64,000 bases of DNA from Aselliscus stoliczkanus (Eukaryota; Chordata; Mammalia; Chiroptera; Hipposideridae), in assembly GCA_033961575.1 (NCBI GenBank), contig CM066738.1:68247478-68311477 (forward strand), read 5' to 3'. Below are positions 46,313 to 57,864 of the stretch, piece after piece. The stretch's first letter is position 1. Each line of letters opens with the position of its first letter. The notes below the pieces were generated by a model, which saw only the letters and a program-made list of their open reading frames with translations, was not told the origin of the DNA and did not search any database. The translations under genes and the position numbers were made by a program.

Positions 46313-46770
46313 TTTTTTTTTTTTTTTTAAAGATTTTATTGGGTAAATAGGGGAGGGGAACAGCGTTGGGGAATCGGGGAAGGGGAACAGACAATTTTCT
46401 GTCTTTTTGTTCTTCAGTCTAGTTGTGGAGGATGTTGCTTCACTGGCCCATGTTGGTATCATCATTGCACTCTTCCCAGATGAGGCAGATAGGTCGCCAG
46501 CCTCTGGATGTCGCTCACCGCAGCTATTGGCAGCTCATGCTGGCTGCCAGCCGGTCACGCTGGCTGCCGGCCACTCACTGTAGCCTACGGCAGCCCACTG
46601 CAGCAGGGGCTGCAGCCTACACCGTAGCTGGGGCTCGCACAGCCCAGCTGCAGGTGGAGCTGTTGTTAGCTGTGGAGGGCAGTGTCACTGGCCCTCATAC
46701 ATGGGATCCGAACCAGGGCTGCTGGCATCCCAAAACCAGCTCTTAACCAATGTGCCACTCGGCCGGCCCC
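46313..46770 (-). repeat. Long SINE (type B)
   Basis: A reverse copy bounded by TAGATATTCT (46,303-46,312) and TAGACATTCT (46,771-46,780). Confidence 0.93.
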
Positions 46771-46905
46771 TAGACATTCTTAATATCTTTAGTTTTACAG
46801 ATGAAGAAACAGGCTTTGAGAAGTTACATTTATTCAAGTTACAAGCTAGGATTCTAACCAGCTCCCTAACTTCAGAGCGTATACTCTTAACCATGAGTTT
46901 GTGAT
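46771..46905 (-). repeat. MIR, antisense, right part
   Basis: ttttacagatgaagaaacag, gagaagttacatttattcaa and actcttaaccatgagtttg complete the MIR begun at 45,440. Confidence 0.75.
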
Positions 46906-47164
46906 TACTGTTGTAATAGGACAAATCGCATTTTTCTATTTCAAAAATTTCTTAACTATTCTTATGCATTTACTTTTCTGTATGAACTTCATTGTGATTT
47001 CGATTTAAATTTTTAGATTTATTTAGGACGAGTGGACATCTTCATAATAATGGATCTTATCATCTAAAATTAAGATGTTTCCATTCATTGAGATTCTTTA
47101 TATCCTGCAGAGTTTTAATATAGACTTGGAACATTTTTTTCTTAAGCTTATTCATAGCTATTAT

Positions 47165-47507
47165 GTTCTGTGTGGTTTTAAAAAAACTTACTTAGAAATA
47201 ATTTCAAAGTTACAGAAGAGTTGCAAGAAAAGTACAGAGAACTCCTCTACCCCGCTACCCAGATTTACCAGTTGTTGACGTTTTGCCTCATTTGATTTTT
47301 TCATTCCCTCCTTGTGCAGATGTGAATCAGTATTCCTTTCCTTCCACCACCACTTGAAAGTTAGTTACAACACAGGTTTTCCTTATCCTTAACTACTTTG
47401 GAGTGTATTTCCTAAAAACAAGGACACTTTCCATAAACTGCCACAGAACAGTTATCAAATTCAGGAAGTTTAACATTGCTATAATATAGTTATGAAATAT
47501 ACAGTTG
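47165..47507 (-). repeat. Old L1M-type element, antisense, part 1
   Basis: tttcaaagttacagaagagt, acccagatttaccagttgtt and tttcctaaaaacaaggacac follow the antisense 3' part of an ancient L1M element. It is interrupted by the LTR at 47,508. Confidence 0.7.
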
Positions 47508-47915
47508 TTGTGGCTTGAATTGAGTTTTCTCCCAAAGTGGTTTAAGTTCTAGCCTCCAGTACCTGTGAATGTGACCTTATTTGGAAATAGGGTCTTTGCC
47601 GATGTAATCAACTTAAGATGAAATCATACTGAATTAGGTGGGCCCTAATTCAATATGACTGGTCTTTATGAGAGGAAAATGCCATGTGACAACAGGCAGA
47701 GATTGGACTGATGAAACTGCAAGCCAAGGAACTCAAGGGTTGGCAGCCACAATCAGAAGCCAGGAAGAGGCAAGGAAGGATTCTATCCAGGGTTTCAGAG
47801 GGAGCACTGCCCTGCTGACACCTTGCTTTTGGATTTAGATTCTCCAGAACTATGAGTGAATAAATTTCTGTTGTTTTAAGCCATGTTTTTACAGCAGCCT
47901 TACACTAATGCAGCA
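47508..47915 (+). repeat. Solo LTR of MaLR type (MLT1/MST-like)
   Basis: tgtgaatgtgacc, ttatttggaaatagggtctt, gtgggccctaattcaatatg and atttctgttgttttaagcca follow the MaLR LTR order. It is non-coding and decayed, and inserted in an older L1M. Subfamily not resolved by eye. Confidence 0.75.
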
Positions 47916-48655
47916 GTCCATAATCATTTTTTCCCAATTATGTTAATAATTTCCTTTATAGCAAAAATCCAGAATCCAATGAACTGCATTTAGTTGCCAC
48001 TTTTTTAGTTTCCTTTAATCTGAACAATTCTTTAGCCTTATCTTTCCTTTTTTAAAAAATGTATTTTTAAATTACAGTTGACATACAACATGTATTAGTT
48101 TCAGGTGTACAACATAGTGATTAGACATTTATATACTTTATGAAATGATCACCCCAAAAAGTCTATTAACCACCTGACACCATACATAGTTAATACAACT
48201 AATGATGTATTTTACATCCTGAGCCTTTATCTTTCATCATATTGATATTTTTGAAAATTAGACTACTTGTTTTATACAGTGCACCTTAATGAAGATTTGT
48301 TTTATGTTTCCTCGTGATTATATTCAGGCTATGAATTTAGAGCAGGATTATTACATGAAATAGTATTGTAAACAGCAAAATTATATTGGGAAAATAAAAC
48401 TACATAAGGATTATTGACACAGTAATTAGTGTCAGTCTTCATTTTGATGTTCACCTTTTATCCTATTTTTGACCAGCAAGAGCCTCTTCATGATGGCTTG
48501 TGTGTACTTTTGCTATATCTCTATCATTTTTTTTGAGTACTACTTCATTTTTTTGGTGTAAAATGTTCCAGACTTCTCTTGTACTTACCTTGCTCTAGCT
48601 TTGGCATCTATCACTTATCCAAGGAGCATTGGTTCCTTTTAGCACAAGTGTATAT
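47916..48655 (-). repeat. Old L1M-type element, antisense, part 2
   Basis: Continues the element at 47,165: agcctcttcatgatggcttg, aaaatgttccagacttctct and ccaaggagcattggttcctt. A separate younger L1 3'UTR piece (acagttgacatacaacatgt) lies within at about 48,060-48,215. Confidence 0.65.
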
Positions 48656-48672
48656 GATTTTGAATGGTTTTT

Positions 48673-48824
48673 TGTTTTGTTTTGTTTTTTAGCTGAGCCA
48701 TCCTGCCACCTGTTGGCAGCTCAGCGGCAGCTCAGCTGGGGCTGGGCATCGAACTGCTGTTGCTCAGAGCTCAGTTCACACTCTTGAGTGAGCTCTTAAC
48801 CAACTGAGCCACTCGGCTGGCCCC
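48673..48824 (-). repeat. Head-only SINE (type D)
   Basis: Complete reverse type-C head with TGAATGGTTT on both sides (48,661 and 48,825). Confidence 0.92.
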
Positions 48825-48829
48825 TGAAT

Positions 48830-49490
48830 GGTTTGTTTTTAAATTATGTTTTTTTACTGGTTATTTTTGGTGTGTAATAAAAGCTACTTATTTTTCTATA
48901 TATTTTGTAACTGCTCTATAGAAGTCTTTTTATTTCTGATGGTTTTATATTTTATTCTCTTAGGATTTTCTGAATAATCATTATGCAGAAATGATTATAA
49001 TACCAATTCATTTCCAGCATTTATCCATCTTATTTTATTCTCTTGTCTAATTCCATTGGTTAGTACTCTCAGAACAGGTTTAAATGTTGTTACAAACTTT
49101 AATAAGACTATATCTAGTGTTTGCTATTAAGCCAGGATGCCAGTTTATTTGAACTTTAGATATATAATATTATAGGATTCATCTGTTTCTATTTCATGGA
49201 GAGTTATTTTGTTGTGTGGGGGTAGATGCTGGCTTTAAAATGTTTTCTTTGCTTTTATTTAAATTAATGGCCTTTCTCCATATTTTTAATATGATGAATT
49301 AATAATATTACTAGACTTACTAATACAAAACTATTTTATATTCCGAGAATAAACTATTATATATAGTTTTTAGTTGAGAAGCATAGAACAGTGGTTATGA
49401 GCACTGTCCAGTATAGTAATGAAAGGAAAAAAGAAAACTCTACATTAACTAAAGGAAAACTGTTTCCTCTGTACACTGCGTACAGAATTC
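48830..49490. other. No recognisable feature
   Basis: Very AT-rich, perhaps further remnants of old L1. Confidence 0.4.
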
Positions 49491-49494
49491 TCTG

Positions 49495-50440
49495 ATCATC
49501 AAATGGGCAGTACCAACTGGGTGTCCAGTTAAGTTCTATTGCTGTTTACCTGGAGTTAGCTTTAGATTCCACAGATTAAGAGCTCAGTCCCACAAGACTC
49601 CTGTCCCCCTTCACCCCCAGGTGCCAGTTGCCACAATAGTGGATCCTCAGGTTATCCACAACTTCTGTCTAAATGGGCTGTAAATTGAGAGTTCCCACAA
49701 TCCCCTTCTCAGGTTTGATAATTTACTGGACATGGCTATCAGATAAATAGTTACTTACTAGATTACTTGTTTATTATAAAAGGATACAACTAAGGTACAG
49801 CCAGATGGAAGAGATACATAGGGCAAAGTATGTGTGAAGGAGCATGGAGCTTCCATGTAAGCCACTCTCCCAGCACCTCCATGTGTTCACCAGCCTGGAA
49901 GGTTTCAGAACCCCTTCAGTTAGGAATTTTATGGAGGCATCTTTACATGGGCATGGCTGATTAAATCATTGACCATTGGTGATTAGCTCAACCTCCAGCT
50001 TTTGTTCCCTCCCCTGAAGTGGAGTATGTGGTGGGGCTGAAAGTCCCAACCACCTAATTATGTGAATGGTTTTTGGCAAACAGCCCCTCATCCTTCAGGG
50101 CTTTCCAAAGTCACCATTAACAAATTCAGGTGTGGTTGAAAGAGACTTCTTTTTTTTTTCTTTTAAGTTGGGGAATTGGGGAACGGAACCAGCCAAGTTG
50201 TTCTTCAATCTTAGTTGTGGAGGGTGCCAGTCACCATCTGGCTGCGCCTCAGCAGCTCGTGGGCAGGACAAGAAAGTTAAAAGAGTAGATTATTTCAGGC
50301 AAGGTCACCTTCCCTTAGTGAAGTGAGGGTTTTATCAGGCTGGTTTCCTCACTAGTGTTGACCAGGAAATTCCATACTGGTTGTTTTAAAATTCCATTCC
50401 TGGGGGAGACTGAAAACGCTATCAGGCTATGAATTAAGTC
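49495..50440. repeat. Ancient LTR-like sequence (ERVL/MLT2-like), SINE inside
   Basis: gattaaatcattgaccattg, ggtgattagctcaacctcca and tgaaagtcccaaccacctaa recall an ancient ERVL-class LTR in antisense. Non-coding. The family call is from memory and uncertain. A SINE remnant interrupts it at about 50,151. Confidence 0.5.
50151..50262 (-). repeat. Truncated type C SINE tail
   Basis: gttggggaattggggaacgg and tcttagttgtggagggtgcc are the reverse 3' end of a type C SINE. The 5' part is missing. Confidence 0.8.
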
Positions 50441-50494
50441 TTGGTGAAGTTTAGCATGAGTAACTCCATTTTGGGCCTGTTTCTTTTCTTTTTT

Positions 50495-50905
50495 AAATTT
50501 TTTAAAGATTTTATTGGGGAATTGGGGGAGGGGAACAGACAAGTTGCTGTCCTTTTGTTCTTCAGTCTAGTTGTGGAGGACGTCACTTCACTGGCCCATG
50601 TTGGTATTGTGATCATTGTGCTCTTCCTTGGCTGAGATCAGATCAGTCGCCAGCCATTGGACGGCATCTCACACCGGCTGCCAGCCACTCATGGTAGCTT
50701 ACGGCAGCCCACTGCAGCCCCTCTACAGCATAAGCCTTCCCTGGCAACTCATGGCAGCCCAGTTCCAGGTCGAGCTGTTGTTCACCATCCTAGCTGTAGA
50801 GGGCACAGCGTCACTGGCTCTCATGTGGGACCAAAACCTGGGTCCTGCTGCTCAGAGCTGGCGCTCCAAAGTCAGCTCTTAACCAGTGTGCCATTCGGCC
50901 GGCCC
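50495..50905 (-). repeat. Long SINE (type B), first of a same-site pair
   Basis: Bounded by GGCCTGTTTCTTTT at 50,474-50,487 and again at 50,907-50,920. Confidence 0.93.
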
Positions 50906-50922
50906 AGGCCTGTTTCTTTTTT

Positions 50923-51033
50923 GTTGTTGTTTTGTTTTTGAGGGGAGTGTCACTAGCCCCAACATGTGGGACCCAAACCGGGGCTGCTGGCTTCCCAAGC
51001 CAGCGCTTAACCACCACGCCACTCGGCTGGCCC
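50923..51033 (-). repeat. Short SINE (type A), second of a same-site pair
   Basis: It follows directly and is bounded by the same motif GGCCTGTTTCTTTT, now at 50,907 and 51,036. Confidence 0.93.
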
Positions 51034-51518
51034 GAGGCCTGTTTCTTTTTTAACACACTGTATTTTCAGGGCTGTCTTAGATTCTCAATAAAAATTCTCT
51101 AAATCAGGAAAAAAAAAATACAGTTAGTGATCAGATATCTGATGGTGGGTGAGGAGAGGATTTTGCTCTGGTGCTTGGTGGTTATGGTGTATTAGGGATT
51201 TTCAGTGCACTTCTTCAAAAAAGTTCTGTAGTTAGCTAGTGACTAAGTAGTGCTGATACTTGCTAGCAGTCCAAGCAAGGATTCTTGAAGATGGAAAGAA
51301 GGATTTACCTGACTCAGAACCTCTTCACTAGATATTTCCCTTGTTCCCTCCGCTTCTTGGCTCCATAGAGACCTGAAACCAACTCTGGCAGGATTTGACT
51401 GTCACCGAAAAATAAGATACTTTTTCCTCAATGCCTTTGAAGAGATTATTAGCATAGGATTAATTTATTTTTGTGTTGGGTAATTTACCTGTGAAATATA
51501 TAACACTAGTGCTTTTTT

Positions 51519-51975
51519 TCATTTATTTGGGGAATTGGGGGAAGGGAACAGTGTTGGGGAATTGGGGAAGGGGACCAGCCAAATTGTTGTTCTTCAATCT
51601 TAGTTGTAGAGGGCCCCAGTACCATCTGGCTGCCCGTTGGCAGCTGGTGGCCTCTAAGCTCAAGGTGCTGTGTTAAAGCTTAGTTGTGGGTAGGCATAGC
51701 CACCATCCCATGTGGGAGTTGAACCAGCAGCCTTGTTGTTAACAGCACATGCTCTGTCCACTGAGCCATCTGGCTCAACTCAAGGTGACCAGTTCTGTCT
51801 TAGTTGCAGGCGGGTATAGCCCACCATCGAAGAGGCAGTCTTGTTGTTAGGAGCACCTGTTGGCAGCTGAGCTGCAGCATCACTGGCCCATGTGGGAATT
51901 GAACCAGCGGCCCTGTTGCTCAGAGCTTGTGCTCTTAAGCTAACTCTTAACCAACTGAGCTACTCGGCTGGCCCC
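51519..51975 (-). repeat. Long tRNA-dimer SINE (type C)
   Basis: A reverse multi-unit copy. The 17-bp TSD AACACTAGTGCTTTTTT is at 51,502-51,518 and 51,976-51,992. Confidence 0.95.
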
Positions 51976-52262
51976 AACACTAGTGCTTTTTTGATGGCGA
52001 TTTTGACACGGTTTAAACTATTTTCATGCTTATTGATTTATTTAGGTTGCCTGTCTTTTAACTGAGTTAATTTTATTTATATTTGCCTAGTCATCCTTTT
52101 CATCTAGTTTAAACTTTATTATTAGAGAGTTATATGAAGTTCCCATTTATAATCTTTTCAAATTCTCAATGGTTCCAGCACTCTTCTCACACCTAATATG
52201 ATGTACTCTCCCTTTCGTTTCTTAAGATTACATTTTGTGATTTATGTATTTCATTGATTTTA

Positions 52263-52815
52263 TAAAAATTTTATTTTTTAAAATTAGTTTCAGGTGTACA
52301 ACACAGTGCAGTAGTTATACTTTTTACCCCTCAAAGTGACAACCCCCCTCCCCCAATACACTGCCCCACTCCCCTCATATCATGCATATCTATTACAATT
52401 CCATTGACTCCACTCACACTATACTCCACATCCTGTGACTATATACATTCAATTATAGTTGACATACACTATTATACAACATCAGCTTCAGGTGTACAGT
52501 GCAGTGCTCAAGCCTCTACCCCATCCATGAAGTGGTCTCCCTAACAAGACATGTGACCATCTGACACCCTACAAAATATGTACAACATTATTTTTTTTTT
52601 TGTTTTTTTTTTGTTTTTTTAGCTGAGCCATCCTACCACCTCTTGGCAGCTCAACGGCAACTCAGCTCGGGCTGGCATCGAACCGTCATTGCTCAGAGCT
52701 CAGCTCGAACTCTTGAGTGAGCTCTTAACCAACTGAGCCACTCGGCCAGCCCTACAACATTATTAATTATACTTTTTACCCCTCAAAGTGACAACTCCCC
52801 TCCCCCAATCTGCCT
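52263..52815 (-). mobile_element. 5'-truncated L1 3' end, antisense, with nested SINE
   Basis: ttagtttcaggtgtacaaca, acccctcaaagtgacaaccc and atccatgaagtggtctccct mark the antisense L1 3' end. TTTCATTGATTTT flanks it at about 52,249 and 52,818. Confidence 0.88.
52593..52752 (-). repeat. Head-only SINE (type D) nested in L1
   Basis: Reverse type-C head. The TSD TACAACATTATT is at 52,581-52,592 and 52,753-52,764. Confidence 0.94.
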
Positions 52816-53301
52816 CCCTTTCATTGATTTTTGTTTTTAAATCATATTGGAATTTTTCAATTATAATGAAATAAAAGAAAATTAAAAGAAAAATTAATGA
52901 ATTAGAAACAACAGAAAAAATCTCTATATGATTTATAAATAAAAATCCTCCTTTTGGGAGGATTTGTTTTTTCCTTGTATTATTTTTTAGTAGTAGGTGT
53001 GTAAAGCTGTGGATTTTGCTCTCAATACAGTCTTTTCTGTAGCTCATGGATGTAGTAGAAAGATGTTTTATAATTTCATTTTGTGTTTCCTTTTTGACAC
53101 AAGAGTATTAATTGGATCATGAAATCTTTATGTATTCATCAGTCATTATCAAGTCTTCATATCTTAAAGGAGATACAGATAACTAGTAAATTATTCTGAT
53201 ATATGTTAATTTACTATGGATTAAATTTATTTTTACTTAGTCTTTTTGTCTCCACTCCATTTAGTTAAAGAAGCCAAATTCATATGTCAATTTGTTGACT
53301 A

Positions 53302-53343
53302 TCCCCTCACCCAATTCCCTAATAAAATCTTTTAAAAAAAAAA
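53302..53343 (+). repeat. Tail-only SINE remnant
   Basis: acccaattccctaataaaat plus an A-rich tail match the shared type B/C 3' end. Extremely 5'-truncated. Confidence 0.6.
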
Positions 53344-53559
53344 ATTTGTTTACTAATATTTATCTTTTGGGTCAAGTCCTAAACACTGATGAGGAAAAAG
53401 ATCTGTAATTCAAATTCTTTAATTCAACTTAAAAAAAAATTTTTTTACATCTACTCCAAGCAAGGCATCATATTAATTGAGCTTTTTAGGACATAAAAAG
53501 GAAATTCTGTTCTCCTGCTTATCAATTAGGTATACTACTTCTTTAGATAACCTGGGAGA

Positions 53560-53785
53560 ATATTGTATTGGAGGTTTAAAGTTCAATGGCAGATCAAGAG
53601 AGAAATGCGCATCCAAGAAAAGTTGGCGGAGGTGGGATTTGAGTGGAGTTTGAATGATAAAATGGACATTACGTAGGGAGCTGATAATATGAACAAAGAC
53701 ACAGAAGATGGAGAAGGCAAGATGCTTTCTGATTATAGTCAGTAGCTGTGCTTTGAGCGTAGGAATGAGGTCATATGCTTAAAAG
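53560..53785 (+). repeat. Ancient interspersed repeat segment, unnamed family
   Basis: ggaggtgggatttgagtgga and acaaagacacagaagatgga recall a common old mammalian repeat also seen at about 56,600, 61,950 and 63,240. I do not name the family. Confidence 0.4.
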
Positions 53786-54420
53786 CAGTGGCTCTCAAAC
53801 TTCACTGTGGCTGCTCATCACCTAGGATGTCTATTAAAATGTAGGCTCCTGGGCCGGCCGAGTGGCGCATTGGTTAAGCGCTGGTTTTGGGATGCCAGCG
53901 GCCCCGGTTCGGATCCCACATGAAGGCCAGTGACACTGCCCTCTACAGCTAACAACAGCTCCATCTGGAGCTGGGCTGTGCGAGCCCCGGTGATGGTGTG
54001 GGCTGCAGCCCCTGCTGCAGTGGGCTGCCATAGGCTACAGTGAGTGGCCCGCAGCCAGCGTGAGTGGCTGGCAGCCAAGCGTGAGCTGCCAATAGCCTCG
54101 ATGAGCGACATCCAGAGGCCAGCGACCGATCTGCCTCATCCGGGAAGAGCGCAATGACGATACCAACAGTGAAGCAACATCCTCCGCAACTAAACTGAAG
54201 AACAAGAAGACGGCAACTTGTCTGTTCCCCTTCCCTGATTCCCCAACGCTGTTCCCCTCCACCAATACCCCAATAAAAAAAATAAATAAAACAAAGGATG
54301 AGCAAGTTTGACGATTAAGAAATTAAAAAAAAAAAAAAGTAGGCTCCTAAGTTCTATCTCCAGAAATTCCAATTCGGAAAAGTTGGACTGAAAGCCAGGA
54401 ATCTTTATTTTTAATAAATA
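53786..54420 (+). repeat. MER5-like hAT remnant, split by a SINE
   Basis: gcagtggctctcaaacttca at the left and agaaattccaattcggaaaa with ggaatctttatttttaataa at the right resemble MER5A-type non-autonomous hAT elements. Its middle holds the SINE at 53,851. Confidence 0.65.
53851..54338 (+). repeat. Long SINE (type B) with an extended 3' tail
   Basis: GGGCCGGCCGAGTGGCGC head. The usual tail (ccaataaaaaaaataaataa) is followed by about 35 unrelated bases and a second poly-A, and only then the TSD GTAGGCTCCT (53,841-53,850 and 54,339-54,348). This is the layout of a 3' transduction. Confidence 0.88.
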
Positions 54421-54475
54421 CCTCAGGCTATTATAAATTGCTACAACTTGATGCTTTAAAGATGGTCATTTGACA

Positions 54476-54680
54476 CAGTGGTTAACCTCTGGAGTTCTGG
54501 AGGCTTTTAAGTGCCTCACTTGTATAACCTTGGACAAGTTACTTAACCCTCTGTGTATCAGGTTCTACATCTGTAAATGAAGAAAGTAACAACAATTGCT
54601 TTTTAGGATTTTATGAGAATTAAATGAAATAATCCATTTTGTACCATTGTAATTGTTCAGTAAGTGTTAGCTGTTGTTTT
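54476..54680 (+). repeat. MIR SINE, near full core
   Basis: acagtggttaacctctggag, ccttggacaagttacttaac, tctacatctgtaaatgaaga and tgagaattaaatgaaataat. Confidence 0.85.
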
Positions 54681-54689
54681 TTGGGTTTT

Positions 54690-55245
54690 GTCATCTAATT
54701 AAGGAAATGAATTTTATTACTAGATTTTAATTCAGTTCATTCTTTACCTTATATGCTTACTCAGACTACTTCCTGGTATATTACCTTGTGTTTATTTCCT
54801 TTACTCATTTATTTGTCAAAAACATTTTGAAATGTCATTGTGCACAATATTAGATATATAAAATATGAATGTCATAACTACATGTTCTCAGCTTGCTCAC
54901 ATTATTGAATATTGTTTTAGTAATTGATAACTAAATATCTGGTTAGCAAATTCAATACTTTTCTATTTGGGGCAAGACAATATAATTTAACAATTCATTT
55001 GAGTGAATTTTAATTTACTTAGAAAGCAAAATTGGTATAGAAATCATCAGGGGCTTTATTAATTCATTTAAGGATATAATTTTAAAATACAAGTTATACT
55101 TTTAAAAACATTTAAAAAGTATAACATTAAAATTTTTTCTTTAAAATTCATTATTAGGGAAATTTGATAGTATGTATCATAAAACTTTTAGAAAGCAAAC
55201 TTTTGATTCATGTATAGAAATCTGTCATTATTGAAATATTCATAT
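54690..55245. other. No recognisable feature
   Basis: AT-rich with no supported elements. Confidence 0.45.
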
Positions 55246-55247
55246 AT

Positions 55248-55770
55248 AGTCGATTCTCATTAGTTGCAGTAGTTATATTCTGGAAAGTCACTGTGACACT
55301 GAATTAGTGAATTAGTGAATACTGAACCATTGCACCTAGAGAAAATACAAAGTCAGATTCCTGGGAATCTCTGGTTACATTTTAATCAACTGACTAAGTA
55401 CATAATCTTGTTTGTATGTGCTTCTGTTTAAAGACACCTTATTTAACATATATTGTTGCTTCATTAACATTGAACTCACAAACAGCACTATAACTCATGT
55501 CTGAATGAAGCTTATTTAACATGGATTTTCTCTGAAAGCGACACCACAACCTTCTTGACCTAGGAACACTAGACAGCATTTCAGCACTAACACCTGGGAA
55601 CCATTTTAGACAGTGACACCACCAACAAAAATGCAAAAAAAAAAAGTGGCAGTAGATAGATTGCAGGAAGGACACTTGTTTACAATAAGAGAGACTTGTT
55701 TGACCTGAGCTGGGGAATGTGTGGATCTGGCAACTCAAATTTTTCACAGCTCTACGCATGTCTGCAAGTG
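55248..55770. repeat. Ancient repeat, family not named
   Basis: tcgattctcattagttgcag, gaactcacaaacagcactat and aggaacactagacagcattt follow a mammalian interspersed repeat I recognise in outline but cannot assign. The order is collinear over about 500 bp. Confidence 0.5.
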
Positions 55771-55784
55771 ATCACAAAAGTACC

Positions 55785-56010
55785 TGAAACTAATATAAAA
55801 TATTGAATAATACTGAATGTCAACTATAATTGAAAGTAGTCATAAGAATGTAAAGAACAGCATAGATAGTATAGTTAATAATATTGTAATAGCTATGTAT
55901 AGTGGAGGTGATCACTTTGTGAGGTATATAAATGTCTAATTACTATGTTGATTTGTACACAACTGAAACTAATAGAATATAGTATGTCAGTGGTAACTGA
56001 AAAATAAATT
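55785..56010 (+). repeat. L1 3'UTR fragment
   Basis: acctgaaactaatataaaat, gttaataatattgtaatagc and gatcactttgtgaggtatat are L1 3'-end phrases. Confidence 0.75.
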
Positions 56011-56114
56011 GGGCCGGCCGAGTGGCGCAGTGATTAAGCGCTGGCTTGGGAAGACAGCAGCCGTGGTTCGGGTCCCATATATGAGGGCCAGTGACACTGC
56101 CCTCAAAAAAAAAA
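56011..56114 (+). repeat. Short SINE (type A)
   Basis: GGGCCGGCCGAGTGGCGCAG head ending CTGCCCTC(A)n, at the A-rich end of the L1 fragment. Confidence 0.93.
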
Positions 56115-56119
56115 TTTTT

Positions 56120-56600
56120 TTTTTTTAATTAAAAAAAGTGCCATGAGCATTGATTTAGGAGGTTACAAATAAATCTTAGCAAGCAGGCTAATTTGCAAAT
56201 ATGGAATCATAATAATGAGGATTTATTATATTCTTATAGTAATGAATATTACAGAATGTCTTTTGGGCTAACTATGAAAAGAACATGGTGCATTTGAGGA
56301 TCTAAAAGAAATTCAGTATGCAGGGGGCACAGAATGCAAGGAGATGAATGGAAAGAGATCATCCGAGAGAGAGAAATACAGCAAATCATTCAGGGTCTTC
56401 TATTTTATATTAAAGAGTTGGACTTCATATTGGGAGCAAGAGGGGCTGGGCCATTGAAGATTCTGGAACAGATTTTCCTTTTAGAAAACGCAAACATTCT
56501 TCACATTACAGCAAGAAAAGACGGGAGAAATGGTAACACCAGAGGCATAGACGTCAGTGAAGAAAACTTTTTCAGAAATCCAGACAATAAATGAATAGTA
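56120..56600. other. No recognisable feature
   Basis: An 86-codon ORF at 56,334-56,594 has no recognised domain or splice context and is not called. Confidence 0.4.
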
Positions 56601-56930
56601 GCCAAAGGAAGTAGTAATTCATTGAGGGAGAAGTGGAAGAATTTTGGAGATTACAGGGTAGTCTGATCAGGTCTTGATGACTGATTGAATATATGAGGCA
56701 TGGGAGGGGTATGAGTTAAGGATGACTCAGATTTCTGACTAAGGCAGCAGGGTAAGTGGGGAGCACGGTACTTTTTACTGAAACACGTGAACAGAGAAGA
56801 AAAAGCAGATTTTGATGGGAAAGATGACATGTCCCTTTTTGAATGTGGTTAAATTTGAGGTCCCTAGAAGATGTTCCAGTGGATGCCCAGTGGATAGCTG
56901 TACCAGCTAAAATAGCCTCCTTGTAGTGAA
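56600..56930 (+). repeat. Ancient interspersed repeat segment, unnamed family
   Basis: ggatgactcagatttctgac and gtttaa-type phrases (ggttaaatttgaggtccct) fit the later part of the family seen at 53,560. Confidence 0.4.
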
Positions 56931-56934
56931 TGGA

Positions 56935-57375
56935 TATTTTGAAAAAATGGAAACTAATCTTTCGTCTTCACCCTTTGTATTTCTGGAAGAGACTGCCTGT
57001 AGATGTCCACAAAGTTGATATTTTAGAAAATCTGAGACTTTTTCCATTAATTTAAATGTAAAGTCATGTTCTCTTCCAATAAATTGCTAGAAAGTATTTC
57101 TTGTCTTTGCCATTCTATTGTGTAATTACCATTATTCTGTAGACTTTTATTTTTAGAAGAAAAAGAGGCCTATTTAAGGACGAAATTGGTACTTAATACA
57201 TCTTTTTACATAGTAGATATCCAGGGAATTATATTGACATTGATTTTATATGAAACAAAAGTTAAGGTAATTGAATAATAAACATTTAAGTACCTAATGT
57301 ATGCCAAAACCGTAGCTTTTTTTTTTAAATTATTGATGACAGAATTTTCTTAATGAATGTTAAAAATTAAAAATC
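56935..57375. other. No recognisable feature
   Basis: AT-rich unique-looking sequence. Confidence 0.4.
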
Positions 57376-57379
57376 CTTA

Positions 57380-57863
57380 GGCTGGCCAAGTGGCTCAGGT
57401 GATTAAGAGTTGGCTTGGGAGCGCGAGCTGTAAAGTCCCGGTTCAGTTCCCATATGGGCCAGTGACGTGGTGCCCTCTACAACTAAGATGGTGAACAACA
57501 GCTCGACCTGGAGCTGGGCTGCTGTGAGTGGCCGGCGATGGCGTAGGCTGCAGTGGGCTGCCATGAGCTACTGGTGAGTGGCTAGCAGCTAGCGAGAGCG
57601 GGCGACAGCTGGCGAAAACTGCCAAGAGCTGGCGAAAACTGCCAGGAGCTACCATGAGCGGCTGTCCAATGGATGGCGACCAATCTGCCTCACCCGGGAA
57701 GAGCACAATGATCACAATACCAACATGGGCCAGTGAAGTGGTGTTCTCCACAAGTAGACTGAAGAACAAAAGGACAGCAACTTGTCTGTTCTCCTTCCCT
57801 GATTCCCCAACATTGTTCCCTCCCCGCATTCCCCAATAAAATATTTAAAAAAACAAAAACAAA
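57380..57863 (+). repeat. Long SINE (type B), expanded internal repeat
   Basis: GGCTGGCCAAGTGGCTCAG head (type C-like) joined to a type B body. The unit gagctggcgaaaactgcca is duplicated at about 57,607-57,645. AATAAAATATTTAAAA tail. Confidence 0.88.
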
Positions 57864-57864
57864 C

